Shown piece by piece: positions 7,975 to 14,247 of a stretch of 14,258 nt of DNA (positions within the stretch are counted from its first letter, which is position 1; every line of letters starts with the position of its first letter). The position numbers and the translations under genes are program-made. The stretch spans positions 1-14,258 of the forward strand of contig CAZIVH010000024.1 in NCBI GenBank assembly GCA_964542965.1, read 5' to 3'. This DNA is from CAJBLF01 sp964542965. GTDB lineage: Bacteria > Patescibacteriota > Gracilibacteria > Absconditabacterales > Absconditicoccaceae. The notes under the pieces were generated by a model. The model worked only from the letters and a program-made list of their open reading frames with translations, was not told where the DNA came from and did not search any database.

Positions 7975-9621
7975 TTAATTTTTTGAGAATCCGTAGAGTT
8001 TGTAAATCGTATATCCGAAGAGACTGATCAAGATGATAAGCATGATATTCTCTGCCGGACCTACGACAATCTTCTTGGTGCTGTCTATCTTGATATTGGT
8101 TCCGTCTTTGCAGACCGCTTCCACGATGTAGTATGCGTATTTATATTTTTTGGATGCCGGATTCGGATTGAAAGGATATTCGAACATCGTTCCTGTCGTC
8201 TCTCCGATCTTCTGCATCTGACTGGATTCTATCATATCAAAATCAGATCTGTAGATGATATACTTCTCTACGTTGGCGACTCCGCTCCGTATCAGATAGA
8301 ATTTGTCTCCGATCTGTCCTGTACTGATCTTGATGCCGACGACTATGCAGCTTATTGCATCGCCCGCTTTCACTTCGGTGATTTCTGAAGCGGTTCATGA
8401 TGGTGTGCCGTTTTCATCGAGCGGCGTTATCTGGAAATAGTATGTCTGTCCTACGGTCAGGTTCTCAATCATTATTTCGTTCGTCTTTACGACAACCGAC
8501 ATATCCAATGCATTTTTGCTGGTTCCGTATTCTATTTTGTATTGTGGAATCGTCCCTATAGGCTCTCGAGTTACATTCAATTTGCTTTTGTCGATGCTAT
8601 CAGAATACATCCTGATTTTCCCTATCGCTACTCCTTCCTCGACCATGATGGTAGCTACTCCTGTGTATGATTTCGCTTGTCCGAGGACGATAAGATCCAC
8701 ATCTGTCTGTATGGTACCTTTGGTATCCATGACCACTTCCTTGGTAAAGTTTCCTGCACTTGATTTGTCCATCGGAATCGATTTTCCATCGCTCAATTTG
8801 AGCTGAGCGGACGTCACGCTTTCGCTTGTGGTGACGGTAAATTTCACTTTGCTTCATTGTTTTATCGTTCCTGTGGGCTCTATCTTGATACCGTTGAATA
8901 CTCCGTCCTTGATGGGTTCGTATCTGAATGTAATGACTTGTGATTCTCCTATCACTTCGTTGGTTGCGTTGAGTATCTTGATCTGCAATATATTGTCGCC
9001 TTCCTGTATTCCGCTGACATATGCGCTGATATCTCCATTTGCCGTACTCATGCCTTGAGCTACGGAAATATTGTTTACAAAAATTTGGTAAGGAGCGTTG
9101 GGTAACGTAGGTGCGCTTGCCATGACGTTGGCGACATTATTTTTTTCTATCCCTCCCGCTATAGGTGAGATGATAGTGATTGCGTCCGCTGCTGTATGCG
9201 TCTCTGTAGATCCTACGATTACGGTCTTTTTTCCTACTATCGTGTCGTTGATGATATCCGATACCTTGATGGTGAATGTTCATGATTTCTTTATGGATAA
9301 TCATTTGGAGAAAAGTTTCACTCCTTGATCTTCCGGCAAGAACGTATACAGGCCATCGCTTGGGACTGTATAGTCAGCGGTATCTACAATACCTTCTATC
9401 TCTATGAATACATCCCCTTGGTAGTCCTTGATGATATCGCCGTTGATGTTTGTCGCCTTTATCGTGAGATCTACCGCCTCATTGACTTCGAATGAGCTTG
9501 GCACCACCTCTACGATGAATGCATCCGGATCGGCAGCTTCAGCCTTATTCATCACGAATCCTGCTCCGATCAATCCCATCGCCAATATTCCTGCTATGAG
9601 TGTCTTGCGTGAAAAAATCAT
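7975..9621 (-). CDS. Cell-surface protein with Ig-like and fibronectin type III-like regions and C-terminal membrane anchor
   Basis: A 548-aa frame with four TGA glycines. Residues 1-30 are a signal peptide (SRKTLIAGILAMGLIGAGF, then NKAEAA). Residues about 33-135 form an Ig-like beta domain of the type seen in CPR surface proteins (VVPSSFEVNEAVDLTIKA, then YTFLPEDQGVKLFSKGLS). A middle beta-rich part follows. Near residues 360-420 an FN3-like segment is clear (YKIEYGTSKN, then IENLTVGQTYYFQITPLD). The last 25 residues are a hydrophobic helix with a short basic tail (IMLIILISLFGYTIYKLYGF), likely an anchor. The protein probably stands on the cell surface and mediates contact or architecture; the partner is unknown. 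It lies 26 bp after the 166-aa anchored protein, suggesting a shared transcript. Confidence 0.88.
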
Positions 9622-9647
9622 TTTGTCTATACGATGAAAGATAAATA

Positions 9648-10148
9648 TTATTTTGAATGCTCGGTTATCTCATTGAGTGATCCGATGGAGAGTCATTTCC
9701 CATCAACCACCGCTTCAGTCAGGATGATGTCTTCCTTATCTCCCGTGAACGGAAGCATGATAAGGCTTTGCGCTTTATCCATTCCCTGATTCGGCAATGA
9801 TTGTATGGTGATGGTCTCTTGATCGGGAAGATTGAATGTCCGTAGTCCTTGTCCGGTGATAGATGCAGGATCTATGATTATTGTATCTTTGTCAAAACTT
9901 ATGGTGAAATTTATGTTTGCAGGCATTTCCATTTTTTCTGCTATGAAGATATCAACGTATCCGCTATTGGTCTTGTAAGCGATATCCCATCATTTTTCTA
10001 CGATGAATTCCTGCTCTTGCAAAGAGAGTATGCTTGCCGTGAACATATTTGGATTGTTCACTACATAAAAAATTCATGACGCTAATATGGCTGCTCCAAG
10101 CAGGGTCATGCTATTTTTCCTCATCATCAACAATATCCTTTTCGTCAT
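9648..10148 (-). CDS. N-terminally anchored extracytoplasmic protein, cohesin-like beta domain possible
   Basis: The 166-aa protein starts at ATG 10148 (further ATGs lie at 10127 and 10124) and ends at TAA 9648, with TGA glycines at several positions, for example LASGIFYVV and EKGWDIAY. Residues about 15-35 form a membrane helix or uncleaved signal. The remainder is beta-rich: MPANINFTISFDKDTIIIDP then SLIMLPFTGDKEDIILTEA. This has the rhythm of a cohesin/CBM-type sandwich (a strand of the form I-x-F-x-x-x-x-I near the start), but the assignment is tentative. It is encoded directly upstream of the large surface protein in the same direction, so the two probably act together at the envelope (inference). 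Confidence 0.78.
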
Positions 10149-10151
10149 ATA

Positions 10152-10187
10152 AAAACGATAAAACGTTAAAACAATGAAACGACAAAA
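10152..10187. repeat. Short degenerate repeat (AAAACGATA-like unit)
   Basis: AAAACGATAAAACGTTAAAAC followed by AATGAAACGACAAAATG is a run of related AAACG(A/T)-containing units just upstream of the 166-aa gene. It is of the same class as the ACGAATA run at 7921. Confidence 0.4.
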
Positions 10188-10237
10188 TGTTGCTACTTAG
10201 TAGGTATGGTTTTGAGGGTGAAAATCAACTCTATTTA

Positions 10238-10267
10238 GTAGAAGGTTGAAGGTAGAAGGTAGAAAAT
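10238..10267. repeat. GTAGAAGGT-type microrepeat (second copy)
   Basis: GTAGAAGGTTGAAGGTAGAA and the following GGTAGAAA repeat the same unit as the arms around the four-helix-bundle gene at 675-1145, some 9 kb away. It sits immediately downstream of the 92-aa minus-strand gene. No inverted partner or gene accompanies it here. Confidence 0.55.
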
Positions 10268-10276
10268 AAAACCGTT

Positions 10277-10555
10277 TTACAAAGCCAAAAATTTGAGCAA
10301 TCCGTGAACGAGGAATACTGGCCGGACAAATGCTTTCAAAAGTCCAAGGACGCCTATTCGGAAACCAGTTGCTGTTCCGATAAAATAGATAGCCGCTCAG
10401 ACCATTCCGAAGAAATAGAGCGCTCCTGCAGAACCTCCTTTCTTGTGAAATTGTTTTTTGTTGCAACATTCTGTCATCATTACTTCAGGAACGTTTGCAG
10501 TGAAGTTCGCAGTGACTTTCGCAGTCTTTTTTGCTGGTGTTTTTTTTGTTGGCAT
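10277..10555 (-). CDS. Small conserved membrane protein
   Basis: The 92-aa frame contains one TGA glycine (FFGMVGAAIYF) and ends at TAA. The N-terminus is Lys/Ala/Thr-rich (MPTKKTPAKKTAKVTANFT), then a Cys-Cys-Asn-Lys-Lys element, a glycine-rich turn (KKGGSAGALYFFGMVGAAIY) and two hydrophobic segments with RIGVLGLLKAFVRPVFLVHGL between and after. From memory, small proteins with a GG-AG-x-Y-G-x-G-x-x-G-A-x-x-Y pattern followed by VLG(F/L)LKA recur across CPR genomes as hypotheticals; I cannot verify this here. Function is unknown. It is likely inserted in the cytoplasmic membrane with a basic cytoplasmic tail. The gene lies between two microrepeat runs. Confidence 0.78.
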
Positions 10556-10568
10556 GGGATATGATAAA

Positions 10569-10657
10569 GAATTAAAAATGGAGAATTGAAAATGGAGAAT
10601 TGAAAATGGAAAGATGGAGAATGGAAAGATGGAGAATGGAAAGATGGAGAATGGAAA
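10569..10657. repeat. Tandem microrepeat (GAGAATTGAAAATG and GATGGAGAATGGAAA units)
   Basis: Two copies of a GAGAATTGAAAATG unit are followed by three copies of a 15-nt unit (GAAAGATGGAGAATG). The array fills the space between the 92-aa gene start and the dCMP deaminase stop and touches the latter's 3' end. It is the longest of the simple intergenic repeats here. Repeat number is likely variable between strains (inference). Confidence 0.75.
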
Positions 10658-11143
10658 CTATTCTGAATAATTAAACGATAGGGTATTGTATTCTTCGGTA
10701 TCGTATACGCAAACTCATTTTTCATCCCAAAGGACAAATTCTTTTATCCCTGCATCCAGAGCCATCTTGCTGCAAATAGTACAGTAAGGTTTCCCTGCGG
10801 GTGTTGGCTTTCCGTTGTTGTCTATACGGACGAAATATAATCTCGAACCGATGATTTTGTCCGGTGCATCTATCAGTGCGTTCATGATTGCTCTTTGCTC
10901 TGCGTGGACGCAACAGGTTTTGTCGGTCACTTTTTTGTCGTAATTGTTCTTATCATTCTTGCATCTTCTCTGGCTTTCCAAATGCCCTGGAGGACTGTTG
11001 AATCCTGTCCCGATAATTTCATCGTTTTCTACAATCACGCAGCCACAACGAGCACGTTCACAGGTAGCTTGCAACGCAATCTCTGCTGCTTGATTGATAT
11101 ATTCGAGTGCTTGTTGTTCTTCTGGGCCGGTGAGGAGTTTCAT
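10658..11143 (-). CDS. dCMP/CMP deaminase-family zinc enzyme
   Basis: A 161-aa protein with the cytidine/deoxycytidylate deaminase fold. The zinc site is visible: CVHAEQRAI (His80, catalytic Glu82) and the pair Cys121/Cys124 in the GKPYCTICSKMAL segment (PCxxC in most members; here PYCTIC). Length fits dCMP deaminases (ComEB type, about 150-165 aa). dCMP deaminase converts dCMP to dUMP for thymidylate synthesis. Residue 143 is a TGA glycine, and the true end is the TAG at 10658, giving an extra 19-residue tail (VCVYDTEEYNT and on). The additional CERARCGC and RRCKNDK segments match the insert seen in dCMP deaminases. It is the last chromosome-like gene before the attC region. Confidence 0.9.
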
Positions 11144-11165
11144 ACATATTTCTTTAACAATAAAT

Positions 11166-11188
11166 CATCTAAGTATATTACTTAGATG
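11166..11188. repeat. Perfect palindrome upstream of the deaminase gene
   Basis: CATCTAAGTA-tat-TACTTAGATG is a perfect 10-bp inverted repeat, 22 bp upstream of the deaminase start. Its half TCATCTAAGTAT recurs at 14209-14220, shortly before the third attC core. It could be an operator for a dimeric regulator or a recombination-associated site. It is not itself an attC, since the core would need to end in AAC/GTT rather than AAG/CTT. Confidence 0.5.
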
Positions 11189-11265
11189 GATTCCTTTTAC
11201 AATAAAAAAATACGCTATGTGCCAGGCGCAGTGGAGCGAAGCGGAACGCGGGCGGGCTATTAAAA

Positions 11266-11346
11266 AAATAACGTTCGCTGCTAGTCCGAAGTGCCGACCT
11301 CCGTTAAGTTTTGATATGGAGGCATGTAGGATAGCAGCTGTTAGAT
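11266..11346 (+). other. attC-like recombination site 1
   Basis: The right core is GTTAGAT (11340-11346), a perfect match to GTTRRRY, followed by GACCGA. The stem above it is GCTGCTA (11277-11283) with TAGCAGC (11332-11338), with a single T as right spacer and GTTC as left spacer. The left core is AAATAAC (11266-11272): its TAAC pairs with GTTA but two of its bases depart from RYYYAAC. A CCTCC/GGAGG stem (11298-11302, 11318-11322) lies inside the variable part. Total length of 81 bp is within the attC range. The weak left core makes this site less certain than site 2. Confidence 0.6.
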
Positions 11347-11354
11347 GACCGAAT

Positions 11355-11930
11355 TTAAATGAGGCCTGAGTCAGAAAATCCTAGCTTTAAAACTTCTATA
11401 ATTTCTGACTCCTTTCATTTAGGCTTATTTCTTAAATAGACATTATCTTTGTCTAAAAATAATCTTCTTATATAATTAGTTAATTCAGAACTACTATTTA
11501 ATCTTTGTAATATATTATCAAGCTGATCATCAGAATATACATTATTTGTTTCAAAAATTGTAAGATGAGGTATTTGTAAGGAATATCAAAATTTTCTAAT
11601 ATGTTCAAAAAATATATCTCATCATTCTATATTTAGATAAAATATTCTTTTTCAATTTTTGTTGCTCATAAAACTTTCAAAATTTCATATTGTTATATTT
11701 TTGATGCTATTGACGATATCTTGATTCATGTTTGTTTGTATGTCTTTCAATCTTTTAATAGCATTTTCTAGTTTAGTTATTCACATGAAATCAAGAGTTA
11801 TATGTGGATTGTTTGTAAACTCTATATCTGTGTCCTGAATTATAGATGTTATTGTTTTTTTGATGTTATCAAAAATTTTTTCTGATGTTTCAGGTATTTC
11901 TAAGGTGATATATCATTTTGAAAGTTCCAT
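11355..11930 (-). CDS. 2H phosphoesterase (2'-5' RNA ligase/LigT-like) cassette gene
   Basis: A 191-aa frame, invisible under the standard code because eight of its ten glycines are TGA. It carries the two His-x-Thr motifs that define 2H phosphoesterases: PHITLDFMG (His43-Thr45) and PHLTIFE (His122-Thr124), about 79 residues apart, in the expected beta-strand contexts. The family hydrolyses or forms 2',5' or cyclic phosphodiester bonds in RNA and small nucleotides (LigT, ThpR, CPDase, and viral 2',5'-oligoadenylate phosphodiesterases that counter host defence). The exact substrate cannot be told. The gene runs against the attC orientation. Its last codons lie in an inverted repeat (GAGTCAGAAA/TTTCTGACTC, 11368-11411) that may also terminate transcription. 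An anti-defence or RNA-repair role is speculation. Confidence 0.83.
11368..11411 (-). terminator. Inverted repeat overlapping the 3' end of the 2H phosphoesterase gene
   Basis: GAGTCAGAAA (11368-11377) and TTTCTGACTC (11402-11411) are perfectly complementary over 10 bp with a 24-nt loop. The repeat lies within the last 20 codons of the gene. The T-run expected for an intrinsic terminator is weak, so terminator is only one reading. Confidence 0.35.
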
Positions 11931-11967
11931 ATAGAAGATTATGACTAAATAAGGATTTTCTGATTTC

Positions 11968-12024
11968 CTCTAACGTATCGCACTCGTCTGACGTACTTTG
12001 TGTGTCAGATAGTGCGAGTTAGAT
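11968..12024 (+). other. attC-like recombination site 2
   Basis: This is the best site. The left core is CTCTAAC (11968-11974), the right core GTTAGAT (12018-12024); six of seven bases pair. Left spacer GTAT, right spacer A. The upper stem is CGCACT/AGTGCG, then unpaired CG against T, then TCTGAC/GTCAGA, closed by an 11-nt loop. Total length is 57 bp, the lower limit typical of attC. Asymmetric spacers and extrahelical bases are just what integron integrases use to choose the folded strand. The 13 nt GTTAGATGACCGA are shared with site 1. Confidence 0.75.
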
Positions 12025-12371
12025 GACCGACCACGGATTTATTCCGGGTGAGGGTATGTATTCCCAACTTGGATTTTCCTTATTTTCAAAGATGAAGAAG
12101 TCCCTAAATTAAAAAAATCTAAAACAGATCTTATATATCAAAAAATAAGTATATAACAATTCTTTTTATTAAAAGGATAAAATTGCTTTTGGTTTTCCTA
12201 TTTGTTGCTATAAACATCAAAAAAATGAGGTAAATTACTACCTCCTATTTTAATCAGAATTGAGTTTTATCAGTTAAAAAAAATAAAAAAATCTTGAAAA
12301 ATAAAAAAAAATAATTATTATAGCACTAGCATAATTTTAGTGCTACTTTTATTTCTTAACCAATTATCAAA
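12025..12371. other. Non-coding leader of cassette 2
   Basis: No frame of useful length is seen (the longest is an 18-codon ATG frame near 12057 ending at TAA). The start contains CCACGGA-tttat-TCCGGGTG, an imperfect hairpin. Two further perfect hairpins follow: GAGGTA/TACCTC (12227-12244), with a T-run on the minus-strand side, and TAGCACTA/TAGTGCTA (12321-12345), 27 bp before the next ATG. The rest is AT-rich. The last hairpin could act as a terminator or a 5' UTR structure. Confidence 0.5.
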
Positions 12372-12857
12372 ATGTTTAAAGGAAAGGTGTATGTTTACAA
12401 AAACATCAATTGAAAAGAGGAAAAAATCGAAAGAGAATTCGATAATCCTCAAGAATTCCAATCATTTGCTAAAACCAATAATATTTGGTGATTGGAAAGA
12501 TTTACTAATACACTAACATCTCCAATGTTATGATTGTGAGAATGGGCAAATTTACAGAATTATTTTGATAATCTCATTGATAGGAGATTATGATTAAATT
12601 ACAATTGAGATGGTGAAGATCAAGATAATTATGTTGAATGAAGCCTTGTTGATCTTAATAAGTATGAACAAGAATTAGAAAAAATTGAGTATCAAAGACA
12701 ACACAAAGATGAGAATTTGAAGTCATTAAAAAACAGTCTTCATAAACTTAAAGAGTATAAAAAAAGATTTAAAGATGAATGAAGAGAAGATATGATTGAA
12801 AATATCGACTCTGACATTAAAAAAGTTGAAGAAGAAATCGCTAAATTGGATAAATAA
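12372..12857 (+). CDS. Hypothetical protein with C-terminal coiled coil (cassette 2)
   Basis: A 161-aa frame with eight of ten glycines encoded by TGA, ending at TAA. The N-terminal part reads FKGKVYVYKNINGKEEKIER then EFDNPQEFQSFAK, a small alpha/beta-looking segment. The middle is Gly/Trp/Asn-rich (NIWGLERF, GLGEWANLQNYFDNL). The last 70 residues are a charged helix with heptad character (YEQELEKIEYQRQHKDENLK and on). No signal or membrane segment. I do not recognise a family. A GAGGTA/TACCTC hairpin with a T-run follows the stop. Confidence 0.8.
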
Positions 12858-12870
12858 TCTTTTTGGTTAA

Positions 12871-12897
12871 GAGGTAGATCTTTTTTTACCTCCCTTT
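12871..12897 (+). terminator. Hairpin terminator after the 161-aa gene
   Basis: GAGGTA (12871-12876) pairs with TACCTC (12887-12892), followed by CCTTTTTA. The same two arms form the hairpin at 12227-12244, so the 161-aa gene with its leader is framed by matching hairpins. Confidence 0.6.
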
Positions 12898-12920
12898 TTA
12901 GTTGGTTAAAAAATAAAAAA

Positions 12921-13529
12921 ATGGAACATTCTCATTCAGAAAAAACCTTAGAAAATACTATTAAGAACAGTGGTTTCTTTGTTAAAAGGAATTTTGAAAG
13001 AGTACATAAATATCTTTGATTTAGTTGATGGATAATTTTGGGACTTATTATTTTCATAATTTTTCTTATTGCTCATTATCAAAACAAAATAGCCAATATT
13101 GAATCTCCTAGATTTATTTACTATCAAAATCCTTACAGAATAAACTATCGTACAAGTATTTTTGATGATTTTGATAAATATTTTGATAGACAAAATAAAT
13201 ATTTCAATGATCTTTTTGAAGAACAAGAGAAATCTATTAAAAAATATTGGAATTTTTTTGATTCAAATAAGTCAACAATAGATGTATCAGATAAGTCTCA
13301 ACAAACATATCAAAAATATTATTTAAATGATGGAAAAGTTTATTCATATAAGATAAATTACAATAATTGAGTTGTGAATTGAAATCTCATGATAGATGAT
13401 GTTACTAAAAAAGATATTTTAATGAAAAAAATAGAAGAACTGTGACTTGATTTATCAGGTTCAGATTCAAATGTTATTTTTTCCTGAAAAATTGATAATA
13501 TAAATTCTTTAGTAAGTATCTTAGATTAG
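12921..13529 (+). CDS. Single-pass membrane protein, function unknown (cassette 2)
   Basis: A 202-aa frame, ending at TAG, with most glycines encoded by TGA. A basic 35-residue N-terminal tail precedes one strong membrane helix (about 36-52, WIILGLIIFIIFLIAHY). The remainder is an Asn/Asp/Tyr/Phe-rich soluble part (RINYRTSIFDDFDKYF, then DRQNKYFNDLFEEQEKS), then a beta-looking segment (YYLNDGKVYSYKINYNNG) resembling a small heat-shock- or periplasmic-type strand pair. The far C-terminus is KKIEELGLDLSGSDSNVIFSGKID. I do not recognise the family. Stop-to-start distance to the next gene is 30 bp, so the two may be co-transcribed. Confidence 0.8.
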
Positions 13530-13559
13530 GAATTTTATTTATCAAAAGGATCAGTACAC

Positions 13560-13940
13560 ATGAAAAGAAAAGTAAAGGTTGATAAAAATCTTATCAAAAA
13601 AATGCTTAATATACCACAAAAGAAACTAGATAAAGAGCTCATAGAGCTGATGTTAAAGAACATTGTTAATCGAGTTGAAAAAGAACATTTATATAGTGAA
13701 TCATCATGAGTTGTTGAAGAATATAATCAACTTCAACACTCTTTAGATGCTCTTTATTCTTTTATTTATACCCCTCATCAATCTAATTTATCTTCGAAAG
13801 ATGCACAAGTGTTTGCATCATATGCAGTTCAACAATCGAAAAAGTTAAAAGATATCGTAAATATACTTGCTGATAATAAAATACAAATCTCTAACCAAAG
13901 AAAAACTCTTCAAAATCTTCCTTTGATTCCAACTTCTTAA
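13560..13940 (+). CDS. Small helical hypothetical protein (cassette 2)
   Basis: A 126-aa frame, predicted almost wholly helical and lysine-rich, with one TGA glycine (SESSGVVEEY) and a TAA stop. AAAAGGA about 10 bp before the ATG is one of the few Shine-Dalgarno-like sequences in the window. No membrane segment, zinc motif or known domain was seen. It follows the membrane protein gene closely. A partner role or a toxin-antitoxin pairing is possible but nothing in the sequence shows it. Confidence 0.72.
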
Positions 13941-14133
13941 TATTCTGTTTTGGAAGATGGGTTTTTCTTATCTTTTTTGGGTCTTCCAAATATTGTATCT
14001 CTTCCAATAACCCAAAAAACTGGCAAGCTGTCATATTGAGTACTGCTTCCAGTTCTTGGTGGTAGTATTTGATAAACAGGGCTATCAAGGAGATGAAGCT
14101 TGCTGTTTGGTTAGATCATTTTCAAGTTCACAA
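13891..14133 (-). CDS. Doubtful minus-strand frame, perhaps a 5'-truncated gene
   Basis: A frame free of TAA/TAG runs from 14172 to a TAG at 13891 and overlaps the end of the plus-strand 126-aa gene by 50 bp. It has no ATG; TTG at 14133 would give 80 aa and TTG at 14088 gives 65 aa. The product (LIALFIKYYHQELEAVLNM, then TACQFFGLLEEIQYLED) looks protein-like, and its local base composition is less AT-rich than that of the neighbouring genes. It could be a remnant cut off near the cassette end. No family is assigned. Confidence 0.35.
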
Positions 14134-14247
14134 AATATTTTTTTTAGCTGCTTTGGTTAATGTCTTAATTTTTTAAAAAAATTAAACTAAAATAAAAAAG
14201 AGGTTTCTTCATCTAAGTATTTAAATTAATCCAAATGGGGATATATC

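Larger units (their letters stand above)
11341..12018 (+). mobile_element. Putative integron gene cassette 1
   Basis: The boundaries are placed at the expected G/TT cut in the right cores of sites 1 and 2. The 678-bp unit is AT-rich, carries a single gene (2H phosphoesterase, minus strand) and ends in its own attC-like hairpin, which is the standard cassette plan apart from the reversed gene. Reverse-oriented genes are a minority in known cassette arrays and need their own promoter. Confidence 0.6.

Noticed and set aside
10569..10657. The tandem repeat array as a CRISPR.
   Set aside because: Units are 14-15 nt and directly adjacent, with no spacers and no cas genes.
10480..10737. A minus-strand frame across the tandem repeat and the deaminase end.
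   Set aside because: Its sequence is mostly translated repeat (HSPSFHSPSF), and two better-supported genes occupy the same strand in other frames.
11221..11338. The GC-rich patch plus the GCTGCTA stem were considered as a tRNA or SRP RNA gene.
   Set aside because: No cloverleaf, no T-loop GTTCRA signature and no SRP tetraloop motif; the stem is better explained by the attC-like site ending in GTTAGAT.
12633..12639. GTTGAAT matching GTTRRRY inside the 161-aa gene (another at about 10997 inside the deaminase).
   Set aside because: No folded arm or left core accompanies either; a 7-mer with this degeneracy is expected by chance.
14110..14116. A third full GTTAGAT, which could be the right core of another attC.
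   Set aside because: Only AAACAG/CTGTTT can be paired above it and there is no RYYYAAC-type left core at the right distance. It also lies inside the minus-strand frame.
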